Below are positions 8,244 to 15,929 of a stretch of 64,000 nucleotides of DNA, piece by piece. The stretch spans positions 186,001 through 250,000 of the forward strand of contig CAITMJ010000009.1 in NCBI GenBank assembly GCA_903893545.1. Reading direction: 5' to 3'. The notes beneath the pieces were generated by a model. The model ran no database searches and had not been told where the DNA came from. It was given only the letters and a program-made list of their open reading frames with translations. Numbering within the stretch: the first letter of the stretch is position 1; every line of letters begins with the position of its first letter. The DNA is from an uncultured Chlamydiae bacterium (GTDB lineage Bacteria; Chlamydiota; Chlamydiia; Chlamydiales; SM23-39). The position numbers and the translations under genes were made by a program.

Positions 8244-9631
8244 TCTCGATGCCAGTCTGGTTTTCGGAGGCGATAGATGAGAAAGGGGAGCGCGCAAAAA
8301 AGAACCGTTCCGCCGATCAAGAAGGCTTCAAAAAAGATTAAGTTCCCCGTATCGAGCTGACTCGGCGGCACAAAGCCGAGAATCAGACCTAAAGAAGATC
8401 CTGCAATTCCGAGCAGGCTAATCGCTAAAAGTCCTTTAGAGCCGCCTGGAACTTGGTAAATTCTGTCGATATGGGGGAGTTTAGATCTTAGCCGGATTGC
8501 GGCGATAAACATAATTACATACATCAACATGTAGAGGACAGCAGCGAGCGCCACGAGAATCCAGTAGGAGCTGCTGACAGACGGCATGAAGAGAAAAACT
8601 GTCGATAAAACTGTGACGATGATCGCTTGTGTAATCAAGATCGCAACGGGCATTCCGTGTCGATTTGTTTTATGGAAAATATGAGGGAGATTGCCATCTT
8701 TCGCAGTGGCGAGAAGGCCTCGGCTCGGGCCGATGATCCAGGTGCTCATCATGCCAAGGGCTCCAAACGTCATGACGGCTGCAAGAACGGGGATTGCCCA
8801 TTTTATATTGAGCGTGCTGAAAAGGAGGGTAAAGGCCGCCATACTTCCCGATGCGAGCTCGATCTCCCCTTTGGGGACAATCGCCGCAATGACAAGGCCG
8901 CCAAGCGCAGAAAAGATTAAGACCAGGATCGCAGAGAGGCAGATCGCTCTCGGGTAATTGCGTCTAGGATCTTCCACTTCTCGAGCGTGAACTGCGGACA
9001 TTTCAAGGCCCGCTAAGCTAAAGAGGACGCCGGCGAGGAGGACGAGGTGGCTTACAGAAGAAAGATCGGGCAGCGCCGCCTTCCAGGTAAATTCAATTTG
9101 CACTGGATTTCCAGAAAAGATCCACCAGAGGCCTAAAACCAATATGAGTACAATGGGAATCAGCGTGCCGAGCACTGCAGAAAGGGAGCTGATCCATCCG
9201 GAAACACGCATTCCGAAAAAGTTCACAAACGTCATGGGCCAAAATGTCGCAAGCACCATGCAGAGGATGTAAATCTTATTGGTGGCAAGAGCGGGGTCGA
9301 TGATATATGCAAATGTCGCGGCGATGAAAGAGAGAACTGTGGGATACCAGATCACGTTTTCGATCCATTGGAGCCAGATGGCTAAAAATCCCCACTTAGG
9401 CCCCAGTCCTTCCTTGACCCAAGAATAGACCCCTCGATCGGGAAAACTGCTGGCCAGCTCTGCCGAAACAAAGGCGACGGGGATGAAGAATAACACAGCC
9501 GCAAGGATCAGAAAGAAAATGATCGATAGACCGTATTCGGCAAGGAGGGGGAAGTTTTTAATGTTGCAGATGGCGGCGACATTCATGAGGCCGATCATCC
9601 ACACCGTGAGCGTTTTTCGATGGGTGGACAT
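8240..9631 (-). CDS. APC-superfamily amino acid permease/antiporter (GadC-like)
   Basis: The 463-aa protein has about twelve membrane segments. Segments such as WMIGLMNVAAI, PVAFVSAELASSFPDRGGVYSW-like residues in helix 2, and LFSLAGLEMSAVHAREV in helix 6 are typical of the glutamate/GABA and arginine/agmatine antiporter group. In Chlamydiae these import host amino acids or provide acid resistance. The gene is convergent with the MgtE-like gene and overlaps it by four bases. The substrate is not certain. Confidence 0.85.
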   Translation of the reverse strand: MSTHRKTLTVWMIGLMNVAAICNIKNFPLLAEYGLSIIFFLILAAVLFFIPVAFVSAELASSFPDRGVYSWVKEGLGPKWGFLAIWLQWIENVIWYPTVLSFIAATFAYIIDPALATNKIYILCMVLATFWPMTFVNFFGMRVSGWISSLSAVLGTLIPIVLILVLGLWWIFSGNPVQIEFTWKAALPDLSSVSHLVLLAGVLFSLAGLEMSAVHAREVEDPRRNYPRAICLSAILVLIFSALGGLVIAAIVPKGEIELASGSMAAFTLLFSTLNIKWAIPVLAAVMTFGALGMMSTWIIGPSRGLLATAKDGNLPHIFHKTNRHGMPVAILITQAIIVTVLSTVFLFMPSVSSSYWILVALAAVLYMLMYVIMFIAAIRLRSKLPHIDRIYQVPGGSKGLLAISLLGIAGSSLGLILGFVPPSQLDTGNLIFFEAFLIGGTVLFCALPFLIYRLRKPDWHRD

Positions 9632-9785
9632 GAGATTTTTACCTAGGGGATTTAAGATTATTATACTGGGATGAGATGGTTCCTAGCAAACCAAAAAGAA
9701 GGCAGGTTGGATGGCTTGCTATATATTCTCCCCCTGCTCTACTATCGAGCCCGTTTTTTTAACCACAAACGTTAGAGGAGAGATC

Positions 9786-10190
9786 ATGAGCGCGCCAATA
9801 AGCCCTAGAGAAATAGATTCGTGGACAAGTAGTTTTTGGAAGATTGAAAAACCTAAGCCAGCGCATGCTTATGTTCAATTAGGTTTCATGTGTGAAGGCA
9901 ACTATGATTGTTTTATAAAGAAAATGAATGAAATCGCAGCAAAAGCAGGAATAGTCAATCCTAAGTTGGCAATAGGCCTCGAATTGCAAGAGAGGGGCAC
10001 TTTATTGAATCCGCCTGGTCCTTTCATTAAAAAAGAGGTTTTTCATGTAACAAAAGAGGAATGGTCGACATTAGAAAAAAACAAAGATGTAATGTACAAC
10101 GCCTTGCCCAGAGTTTTCGTTGTAGATGGATCTAGGTATGTGCTTCCTAAGTTGGACTTCCGGGATCTGCCAATATTAATGCGGTATTAG
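9786..10190 (+). CDS. unknown 134-aa protein
   Basis: ATG 9786 follows a GAGGAGA site at 9776-9782, making it a better start than the upstream in-frame codon at 9711. The product is soluble, has no signal peptide or membrane segment, and I recognise no domain. Aromatic and proline residues are common (DSWTSSFW, NPPGPF). It lies alone between two oppositely oriented genes, in a stretch of accessory genes. Confidence 0.55.
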   Translation: MSAPISPREIDSWTSSFWKIEKPKPAHAYVQLGFMCEGNYDCFIKKMNEIAAKAGIVNPKLAIGLELQERGTLLNPPGPFIKKEVFHVTKEEWSTLEKNKDVMYNALPRVFVVDGSRYVLPKLDFRDLPILMRY

Positions 10191-10217
10191 AGATATACTG
10201 CACCTGCTATTGAGTTT

Positions 10218-11804
10218 TTATCGCTTCTCGAGTTCTGCAATCTCAGCTTGTATCTTGACTAGGCTCTCGTCTTTTGGGGTCAATGCATAGGACATAAAAG
10301 CTTCATGAACGCGGGCGGCATCTAGCTGCCCGCGCATTTGGCGGAGAACTAAGCCAATTAACTGCGGGGCAAGATCCATGTCCTGGCATATGATTTCGTA
10401 GAGCTTATCCATTTCTTTGCGTAATTGATCTCGATTTTTTAGACTTGAAATAGTTTTTTCAACATTGTGTTCTTGTGAAAACGATAAAAAATACTCTGCA
10501 ATTTGATGGAGTCCATTCTTTTGAGCGACCTCGGCAAGAGCCAAAATAGGCTCAGGCTTGCGTGTATCGTACATCATCAATTTCCCAAGATCTTCGGAAA
10601 AGGATTGATCTCCCGTAGATAAGCAAATCTCATCGGCAATGCTTTTAATCTTTTGAGTATCACTAGAGGACAGTCCGCTAAAAACAACGAAGTGAATAGT
10701 GTTGCCATCTGGAGCTCTCTTTAACAGATCGCTTCCAAACCACGTACCTTCTATTCCGCAATACCCATCTTCTAAGGATTGTACGAAAGCTGTTTCTTGC
10801 GGCAGATTTTGCTCTGCTTTTGCAATGACTTGATCGATTGCCTCGAGATCTGTTTCTATTTGGAGCTCTTGATACATTGGCAGTGATTTTTGTTTACATC
10901 GATCGGATAATATTTGGCGGTAGGCTAAGGCTTGCGCAAGATCGATTGGAGCGCCTTGCTTTTGCAAAGCTTTCAATACATCTGGAAAATTAGCAGGATA
11001 ATGGACAATCACTGTTGCATTGTTCGGCAAACAAAGCTTCTCTTTATTAAAAGGAGGCGTCAGTATGACTGCATTGTGAGTTTCGTAGTTTAAAAGGACG
11101 TTTAAAAACTGTTCTACATCCTTGTGGCCATATCCAAAGTAAAGGTTGGTATTGTTCTGAGGGTCTATCGACTGAAGCAACCCCGCCAATGGCCGATTGT
11201 CTAACCTTTCCAAGGTGACTTTGCGACCAGCTGATTCCAATGAAGGTTCGATGAAAACGCCGCAAGATTGATCCCCAATACCGGTAACGTAACGTCTTTT
11301 GGCAATATCTAACCCATAACTAGGACGATTGTATTCTATCAATGTAATATCTCTTTTTTCTTGGACCACTTTTGGGGGCATAAAATGGCAACCTGTGGGA
11401 GATGCAAAAACAATATCAGAGGTCTCTAGGTGATTTTGGGTTTCTAAATCAAAGGATGGCCATGCCAGCCCCTTAATTTCATGGATTGAACAATCCAAAG
11501 GCGTATGAGCCAAAACTTTTTTGAGCTTTTCCACTCCATTTGTGACCATGTGAAAGGACGTATTAGGAAATCTGTTTTTTAAAACTTTAAGAGCCCTTAC
11601 GCCAAAAATCAAATCCCCAAAACCTCCAAGATCTTGAATAACAAAGGAAATCTTCGTAGGATCGGGCGCTGTTAAATGGACGGCTCTTTGCGTGAGAAAC
11701 CTTTCCACCATCGGCTGGACTGCTCTTTGTTCTTCGATTTCAAATCTTACTTTGGTGGCGAAGTCTTTGTGATTGCTGTTAATAGAAACAGACATAAATT
11801 CCAT
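10218..11804 (-). CDS. unknown 528-aa protein with GT9-like N-terminal half
   Basis: Residues about 55-80 read IQDLGGFGDLIFGVRALKV, which resembles the N-terminal nucleotide-sugar fold of heptosyltransferase-type (GT9, GT-B) enzymes (G-x-G-D followed by a helix). A later LYFGYGHKDVEQFL could be the start of the second Rossmann lobe. The C-terminal 200 residues are helical, with a tail of charged residues, and are not recognised. No signal peptide. Base composition is a little more AT-rich than the housekeeping neighbours. It could be a secreted effector glycosyltransferase or a cytosolic enzyme; this is inference only. Start could also be ATG 11795. Confidence 0.55.
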   Translation of the reverse strand: MEFMSVSINSNHKDFATKVRFEIEEQRAVQPMVERFLTQRAVHLTAPDPTKISFVIQDLGGFGDLIFGVRALKVLKNRFPNTSFHMVTNGVEKLKKVLAHTPLDCSIHEIKGLAWPSFDLETQNHLETSDIVFASPTGCHFMPPKVVQEKRDITLIEYNRPSYGLDIAKRRYVTGIGDQSCGVFIEPSLESAGRKVTLERLDNRPLAGLLQSIDPQNNTNLYFGYGHKDVEQFLNVLLNYETHNAVILTPPFNKEKLCLPNNATVIVHYPANFPDVLKALQKQGAPIDLAQALAYRQILSDRCKQKSLPMYQELQIETDLEAIDQVIAKAEQNLPQETAFVQSLEDGYCGIEGTWFGSDLLKRAPDGNTIHFVVFSGLSSSDTQKIKSIADEICLSTGDQSFSEDLGKLMMYDTRKPEPILALAEVAQKNGLHQIAEYFLSFSQEHNVEKTISSLKNRDQLRKEMDKLYEIICQDMDLAPQLIGLVLRQMRGQLDAARVHEAFMSYALTPKDESLVKIQAEIAELEKR

Positions 11805-11871
11805 TTGTTTTGTTAATATTATAATATATGTTTTAATTTATGTATATGTGAAGTAATTACTTTAAATAATT

Positions 11872-11893
11872 GACGGAAAGCCGACAACGGCCT
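11872..11893. repeat. 22-bp direct repeat, left copy (attL-like)
   Basis: Perfect 22-bp copy, starting GACGGAAAGCCGACAACGG, of the sequence at 12417-12438. The right copy encodes the last residues (AVVGFPS) of the exonuclease gene. Homology stops abruptly on both sides. The core contains a small inverted repeat, GCCG-ACAA-CGGC. Confidence 0.85.
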
Positions 11894-11989
11894 GCGTCTT
11901 CGTTATAGATATGCTGCTAGGGGCTTTGGCGTAACAAACTTATATTTAATAGATTGTGAAAACTGTGTCGATGGCAACGTCCGACTTAA

Positions 11990-12018
11990 TTGACAACTGC
12001 ACTCAGTGGTAATACAAT
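11990..12018 (+). promoter_or_regulatory. sigma70/sigma66-type promoter of the AbrB-Doc module
   Basis: TTGACA at 11990-11995 and TACAAT at 12013-12018 are separated by 17 bases, a near-consensus promoter. It lies 43 bases upstream of the antitoxin start codon. Confidence 0.75.
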
Positions 12019-12037
12019 GTGTATACATTCGTACACA
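12018..12037. promoter_or_regulatory. palindromic operator overlapping the promoter
   Basis: TGTGTA at 12018-12023 and TACACA at 12032-12037 form a dyad with an 8-base centre directly at the end of the -10 box and over the expected start of transcription. Toxin-antitoxin operons are usually self-repressed by the antitoxin, so this is the likely AbrB-type binding site. Confidence 0.6.
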
Positions 12038-12060
12038 CTAAAAAACAAAGGGGTTAGGCC

Positions 12061-12297
12061 ATGACTGTCACAAAAAAACTCACCAAGCATGGCAACAGCT
12101 ATGCTCTTATTATCGAAAAGCCGATCCTGGAGCTATTGGGCATTGACAGCGATACTTTGCTGCAAGTCTCAACTCCCGATGGTTCCTCTATCGTTATTAC
12201 TCCAGTTAAAAGTCAGGCACAAAAGCGGAAATTTAAAAATTCACTCAGTAAAATTAATAAACGGTATAAAAAAACCTTGAAAAATTTAGCTGAATAG
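12061..12297 (+). CDS. AbrB/MazE-type antitoxin
   Basis: The 78-aa protein starts with VTKKLTKHGNSYALIIEKP and LLGIDSDTLLQV, the swapped-hairpin AbrB DNA-binding fold seen in antitoxins paired with Doc toxins. The C-terminal tail (KSQAQKRKF to NKRYKKTL) is basic and probably the toxin-binding segment. AAAGGGG 8-13 bases before the ATG is the ribosome site. The toxin gene that follows after 4 bases is broken, so the antitoxin may now act alone as a repressor. Confidence 0.8.
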   Translation: MTVTKKLTKHGNSYALIIEKPILELLGIDSDTLLQVSTPDGSSIVITPVKSQAQKRKFKNSLSKINKRYKKTLKNLAE

Positions 12298-12301
12298 AAA
12301 A

Positions 12302-12415
12302 ATGACTCTCTATTTTCTGACATTGGAAGATGTTTTAGAAATTCATGATGATCAGATCAATCGTTATGGCGGTAAAAAAGGAATCAGGGATCAAGCCTTA
12401 CTTCAATTAGATTAA
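12302..12415 (+). pseudogene. truncated Doc (death-on-curing, Fic-fold) toxin
   Basis: The ATG is 4 bases after the antitoxin stop. The 37-aa product has YFLTLEDVLEIHDDQI and RYGGKKGIRDQALL, the N-terminus typical of Doc family toxins (about 125 aa). It then ends in a TAA at 12413-12415, right where the 22-bp repeat begins. The Fic-like HxFxxGNKR active site is absent, so no kinase-type toxin can be made. Doc phosphorylates EF-Tu in the studied P1 system; here it is a remnant. Confidence 0.8.
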
Positions 12416-13015
12416 CGACGGAAAGCCGACAACGGCCTCGTAGCAGAGAAGCAGGTGATTGACGCCGTTCATCGCACGGTGAGGACTCGCCTCTAAGGGG
12501 AGTTTGTAGTGAGCGGCGATGAGGTCTTTTGAATAGCCCGTTTCCCAAGGAAAGGGGCCTTCATTTTTCTTGGCCTGCTCTAGAGTGAGAGCCCAAAACA
12601 TGGAGGCTAGATCGAGCCAGTGGTAGGGCCAGCGCAAGAGTTCTTGCGTGTCTGGATCGACAATTTGCGAGAAGAACACTCGGTCAAAAGAGGGGTTTTG
12701 GCAGATGAAAACAGCCTTTTTACGGAGCACTCCCCATTTGGTAAACGAGTCGATGATCTCTTTGGAGATCTCTTGCGTTGTCTTGCCCTTTAAAACCTCA
12801 TCCCAGGTAAATCCATTGACGCGAAGGCTGCTTGGATCGCTCTTTTCCCAGAGTTCGATCGGCTGGAGGACGATGGTCTGATACTCTTCTTTGAGCTCGC
12901 CTGTGGATAAGTCGACGATTTTATAGGCAATTTCGAGGACTTTATGAATTTGGGAGTTGAGGCCGTTGGTCTCAGTATCTAAAAAAATTCCTAGCACGAT
13001 TCTCTTTCCTTGCAT
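12407..13015 (-). CDS. DEDDh-type 3'-5' exonuclease (DnaQ/RNase T fold), last Asp not seen
   Basis: The 202-aa protein has FLDTETNG (ExoI motif, Asp and Glu), an ICQNPSFDRVFF segment (ExoII, N-x3-D) and SPHRAMNG near the C-terminus (ExoIII). In the DEDDh pattern the His is followed five residues later by an Asp; here that position is Gly. Either the metal ligand is supplied by another residue or activity is altered. Family role: DNA or RNA 3' end trimming and repair. The stop codon and last seven residues lie on the right copy of the 22-bp repeat, so the 3' end may have been rebuilt by an insertion. Confidence 0.75.
   Translation of the reverse strand: MQGKRIVLGIFLDTETNGLNSQIHKVLEIAYKIVDLSTGELKEEYQTIVLQPIELWEKSDPSSLRVNGFTWDEVLKGKTTQEISKEIIDSFTKWGVLRKKAVFICQNPSFDRVFFSQIVDPDTQELLRWPYHWLDLASMFWALTLEQAKKNEGPFPWETGYSKDLIAAHYKLPLEASPHRAMNGVNHLLLCYEAVVGFPSLI
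12417..12438. repeat. 22-bp direct repeat, right copy (attR-like)
   Basis: Identical to 11872-11893. It lies inside the 3' end of the exonuclease gene on the minus strand and starts two bases after the stop codon of the truncated doc gene. The two copies are 545 bases apart and enclose the whole AbrB-Doc module. Confidence 0.85.
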
Positions 13016-13108
13016 GGAAGAGAATTCAATGTATCAATTATTATTTCAATTTGCAAGTTGAGTTGTGATCTGGTAAGCTAGAGCACCCTCAATAAGGAAT
13101 TTAAAATC

Positions 13109-13555
13109 ATGGCACTACCCCCGCAGAAATTTCGGGAAATAGTTTTCCAACTCCTTTATAGTCAAGATTTTGCTCCTATAGACTCGGCAGAGTCGATTCC
13201 CTTCATGATGCATGAGCTCAAAGTGACAAGGCGCGCTATGTGCGAAGTTCATGAGCGGATTGAGAAAATTCTCGAAAAGTTCCCTGAAATCGATCAGAAA
13301 ATCGAAGCCTCTTCTGTAGCCTACTCCTTTGAGAGGATCTCGAGGGTCGAGAAGACGATTTTACGATTAGGGGTCTTTGAATTGCTCTTCGACGATGCCA
13401 TCCCAGAGAAGGTCGCGATTGCTGAGGCGATTCGTCTGGCTAGAAAATTTGGGACCCCAGAAAGCTCCCAATTCGTCAATGCGATTCTCGACGCGATTTA
13501 TAAAAAGGGAACTCCAGTTAGTGCTGAACATTCAAACGAACCGATCACTCTCTGA
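13109..13555 (+). CDS. nusB: transcription antitermination factor NusB
   Basis: A 148-aa helical protein. MALPPQKFREIVFQLLYSQDF at the start (written here only as the R-x3-QLLYS pattern), IDQKIEASS, ISRVEKTILRLGVFELLF and FVNAILDAI are the NusB signatures. Role: with NusE (S10) it binds boxA RNA in rRNA leaders to prevent early termination. The next gene, murB, starts inside its last 35 bases. Confidence 0.93.
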   Translation: MALPPQKFREIVFQLLYSQDFAPIDSAESIPFMMHELKVTRRAMCEVHERIEKILEKFPEIDQKIEASSVAYSFERISRVEKTILRLGVFELLFDDAIPEKVAIAEAIRLARKFGTPESSQFVNAILDAIYKKGTPVSAEHSNEPITL

Positions 13556-14375
13556 GCTTTCCACCTTTGGCATTGGCGGCGATGCCCATTTCTTTGCGGA
13601 AATATCGACGATTTCTGAAGCTGAAGAGGCCTATGCTTGGGCGCGCAAGCAAGAACTTCCCGTCCTAGTCATTGGAAAAGGGTCTAATTGCCTATTTCGC
13701 GATGAGCCGTTCCATGGACTTGCCCTTTTAAACAAGATTGATTTTTGCACCTTCGAGGAAAGAAAAGTCTTCGTTGGATCTGGCTATTCTTTTTCGCTTC
13801 TAGGCGTGCAGACTGCCAAAAGGGGACTTTCCGGATTGGAGTTTGCCTCTGGGATACCGGCAACAGTTGGCGGCGCTGTATTTATGAATGCGGGCGCCAA
13901 TGGAAAAGAGACCTATCAAACGCTCTCAAGCGTCCTTTATCTTTTTGAAACGGGAGAAAAACGGGAATTTGCCAAAGAAGAATTGTCCTATGGATATCGA
14001 ACGACGAGTTTTCAGTCGATGAAAGGATGTATTCTCTCCGCTACTTTCAATCTCGGATTGAATGATGAAGCGAGAAAAAAACAACTTGAAATTATTCAAT
14101 ACCGGATGAAAACTCAGCCTCTTAAAGATAAAAGCGCCGGATGCATTTTTCGAAACCCATCTCCAGATCTATCGGCGGGCGCCCTCATCGAACGGTGTGG
14201 CCTGAAAGATTTTTCCGTTGGCGATGCAAAAGTATCAAACATCCATGCGAATTTTTTGATCAACAGCAATAGAGCTTCAGCTAAAGAGATGATTGAACTG
14301 ATTGAGCGGGTGCAGCGCCAAGTGTTTGAAAAAACCAATATCCATCTAGAACCTGAAATTCGGATCTTGCCTTGA
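13521..14375 (+). CDS. murB: UDP-N-acetylenolpyruvoylglucosamine reductase
   Basis: The frame is open from 13377, but the first 48 residues of that reading are shadow of nusB. GTG 13521, preceded by AAGGGA, gives a 284-aa protein that begins just before the conserved LSTFGIGG. FAD-binding residues (GKGSNCLFRD, GIPATVGGAVFMNAGANG), the SYGYRTTSF segment and SAGCIFRNP with the proton-donor serine are all present. It ends with EPEIRIL, with the conserved Glu. It reduces UDP-GlcNAc-enolpyruvate to UDP-MurNAc in peptidoglycan precursor synthesis. No fused MurC is present. Confidence 0.93.
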   Translation: MLNIQTNRSLSELSTFGIGGDAHFFAEISTISEAEEAYAWARKQELPVLVIGKGSNCLFRDEPFHGLALLNKIDFCTFEERKVFVGSGYSFSLLGVQTAKRGLSGLEFASGIPATVGGAVFMNAGANGKETYQTLSSVLYLFETGEKREFAKEELSYGYRTTSFQSMKGCILSATFNLGLNDEARKKQLEIIQYRMKTQPLKDKSAGCIFRNPSPDLSAGALIERCGLKDFSVGDAKVSNIHANFLINSNRASAKEMIELIERVQRQVFEKTNIHLEPEIRILP

Positions 14376-14406
14376 ACTCGATGTTCTACTTTTTTTGGCC
14401 CATAGG
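14375..14406. repeat. left arm of a 32-bp inverted repeat
   Basis: 31 of 32 bases are complementary to 14515-14546. The arm covers the last base of the murB stop codon and the bases after it, including GGCCCATAGG. See the right arm and the finding. Confidence 0.85.
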
Positions 14407-14493
14407 GGGATTTTTGATAAAGTTAGATCAAAGCGCAGCGGTTCGAAAGAGGAGATCCATAGTGAATAACTATGGGCGACGAGGAGGACTGAT

Positions 14494-15384
14494 ATGACGC
14501 AGTCACAAAATTCTCCTATGGGCCAAAAAAAGTGGAACATCGAGTTGAAACAATTTCGCGCAGACCTCCATTGCCACACCTATTGCTCCGATGGAACAGA
14601 CTCCCCGGAAGCAGTTGTGCGAAAGGCCCACGAAATTGGCCTTAGCGGTCTTTCTATTACCGATCATGACACTATAGAGGCCTATACGCCGGAGCTTTTT
14701 GCTTTGGCAAACGATTTAAACGTCCGCCTTCTTCCCGGCATCGAGATCTCTTCAGAGTGGGAGAAGACAACAGTGCATATTCTCGGGTATGGAATCGATA
14801 TTCATTCAGAAAAACTAAAGGCGTTTTTAGTCGAGATGAACCGGCGTCGCGACACGCGCAATCGAGCGATCGTCGAAAAACTCAAAGCCAAAAAAATCGA
14901 CATTGAGATCGAAGAAGTGGAAAACCTGACAAAAGAACTCTATTCCAACCGGACGATTGGTCGGCCTCATATCGCAGAGCTTCTCATTCGAAAAAAAGTC
15001 GTCTCCTCCATTCAAGAAGCGTTTGAGAAGTATTTGCAAGAAGGGGCTAGCTGTTATGCCTCCGGCATCAAATATACGCCTGCAGAAGTTATCGCGGTGA
15101 TCCATGAGGCAAAAGGCAAAGCCGTTCTTGCTCACCCTCATTTTATCCGCACAGGCTCTCATCTTCGCCAGCTTTTAAAGTTACCGTTCGATGGACTCGA
15201 ATGCCATTATGGGAATTTGCATAAAGCGCAAGAAAAACCCTGGATCGCAAGGGCCAAAGAAAAAGGGATCCTCGCTACGGGCGGCTCTGACTATCACGGC
15301 CAGTGTAAACCGCATATTTCTCTTGGCTGTTCTTGGGTCGGCGAGGAAGTGTTTAACGCGTTACTTGGTTTGAATCCAAAGTAG
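14494..15384 (+). CDS. PHP-domain phosphoesterase (RNase AM/TrpH/YciV type)
   Basis: The 296-aa protein carries the PHP metal motifs: ADLHCHTYCSDG (residues 24-35), SITDHDT, LPGIEISSEW, AVLAHPH and TGGSDYHG. Length and order match the YciV/TrpH family; E. coli RNase AM trims 5' ends of rRNA and degrades oligonucleotides and pAp. GAGGAGG at 14481-14487 fixes ATG 14494. The first 17 residues (MTQSQNSPMGQKKWNIE) are encoded partly by the right arm of a long inverted repeat and are not family-conserved, so the true ancestral start may be nearer residue 18. Confidence 0.88.
   Translation: MTQSQNSPMGQKKWNIELKQFRADLHCHTYCSDGTDSPEAVVRKAHEIGLSGLSITDHDTIEAYTPELFALANDLNVRLLPGIEISSEWEKTTVHILGYGIDIHSEKLKAFLVEMNRRRDTRNRAIVEKLKAKKIDIEIEEVENLTKELYSNRTIGRPHIAELLIRKKVVSSIQEAFEKYLQEGASCYASGIKYTPAEVIAVIHEAKGKAVLAHPHFIRTGSHLRQLLKLPFDGLECHYGNLHKAQEKPWIARAKEKGILATGGSDYHGQCKPHISLGCSWVGEEVFNALLGLNPK
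14515..14546. repeat. right arm of a 32-bp inverted repeat
   Basis: Pairs with 14375-14406 with a single mismatch; pairing continues imperfectly inward. A smaller dyad, CCATAG/CTATGG around 14458-14475, lies inside the 108-base loop. If transcribed the loop would include the ribosome site and start codon of the PHP gene. Confidence 0.85.
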
Positions 15385-15894
15385 ACTTGGCGCTTTTGGC
15401 TTGTCCCATTGATGGTAGGTCATTTTGCATGCAAGCGTCTTCAGAAATGAGAGAATTTCCTCTTCTTCCCGCATTCCCTCTTCGTGCCCTGGGTAACAGG
15501 TAATCGAGAGCGCTCCATTCTCATCTAAAATAGAGAGCGCCTCTCCGATGCTCTCTAAGGTCTTTTCCGTCATGGTCGTGATCGATTTATCGCCGCCGGG
15601 CAGATAGCCGAGGTTATAGACGATGAGCTGAGGAGGCGAGGGGAGGGGAAGGGCTTTTAGATGGGCGTGCGATTGGCAAAAATAATGGACATTCGCAGCT
15701 CCTGATAGGCGCTCTTTGGTCTTTTGAATGGCGTTTTCTTGGATATCGAGGGCAAACACAGTTCCTTGAGGAAGACGTTGGCTTAAAAACAGGGTGTCAT
15801 GGCCATTGCCGCAGGTAGCGTCGATGGCAAAATCAGACGGTTTTAAGTGGGATTGCCAGTAGTCTTTGGCCAATAAAAGATGTGGTTTACTCAT
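15361..15894 (-). CDS. MnmM/YtqB-like tRNA or rRNA methyltransferase
   Basis: The 177-aa protein starts with a LAKDYWQSHL helix, then AIDATCGNGHDTLFLS (SAM motif I), VFALDIQENAI (motif II), YNLGYLPGGDKSI with the conserved NLGYLPGGD signature of the rRNA_methylase/YtqB family, and ITCYPGHEEG. B. subtilis MnmM (YtqB) finishes mnm5s2U at tRNA position 34; assignment of that exact reaction here is inference. It is convergent with the PHP gene, overlapping by 24 bases. Confidence 0.85.
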   Translation of the reverse strand: MSKPHLLLAKDYWQSHLKPSDFAIDATCGNGHDTLFLSQRLPQGTVFALDIQENAIQKTKERLSGAANVHYFCQSHAHLKALPLPSPPQLIVYNLGYLPGGDKSITTMTEKTLESIGEALSILDENGALSITCYPGHEEGMREEEEILSFLKTLACKMTYHQWDKPKAPSLLWIQTK

Positions 15895-15929
15895 AGTGCG
15901 TCATCGAGTATAAACAATCCCCGGTTCTT

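Noticed and set aside
13377-13520. N-terminal extension of murB
   Set aside because: Lies inside nusB in another frame and is not like MurB; GTG 13521 fits the family start.
14375-14546. Insertion-sequence ends
   Set aside because: The two arms resemble terminal repeats, but no transposase or target duplication is present and the spacer is only 108 bases.
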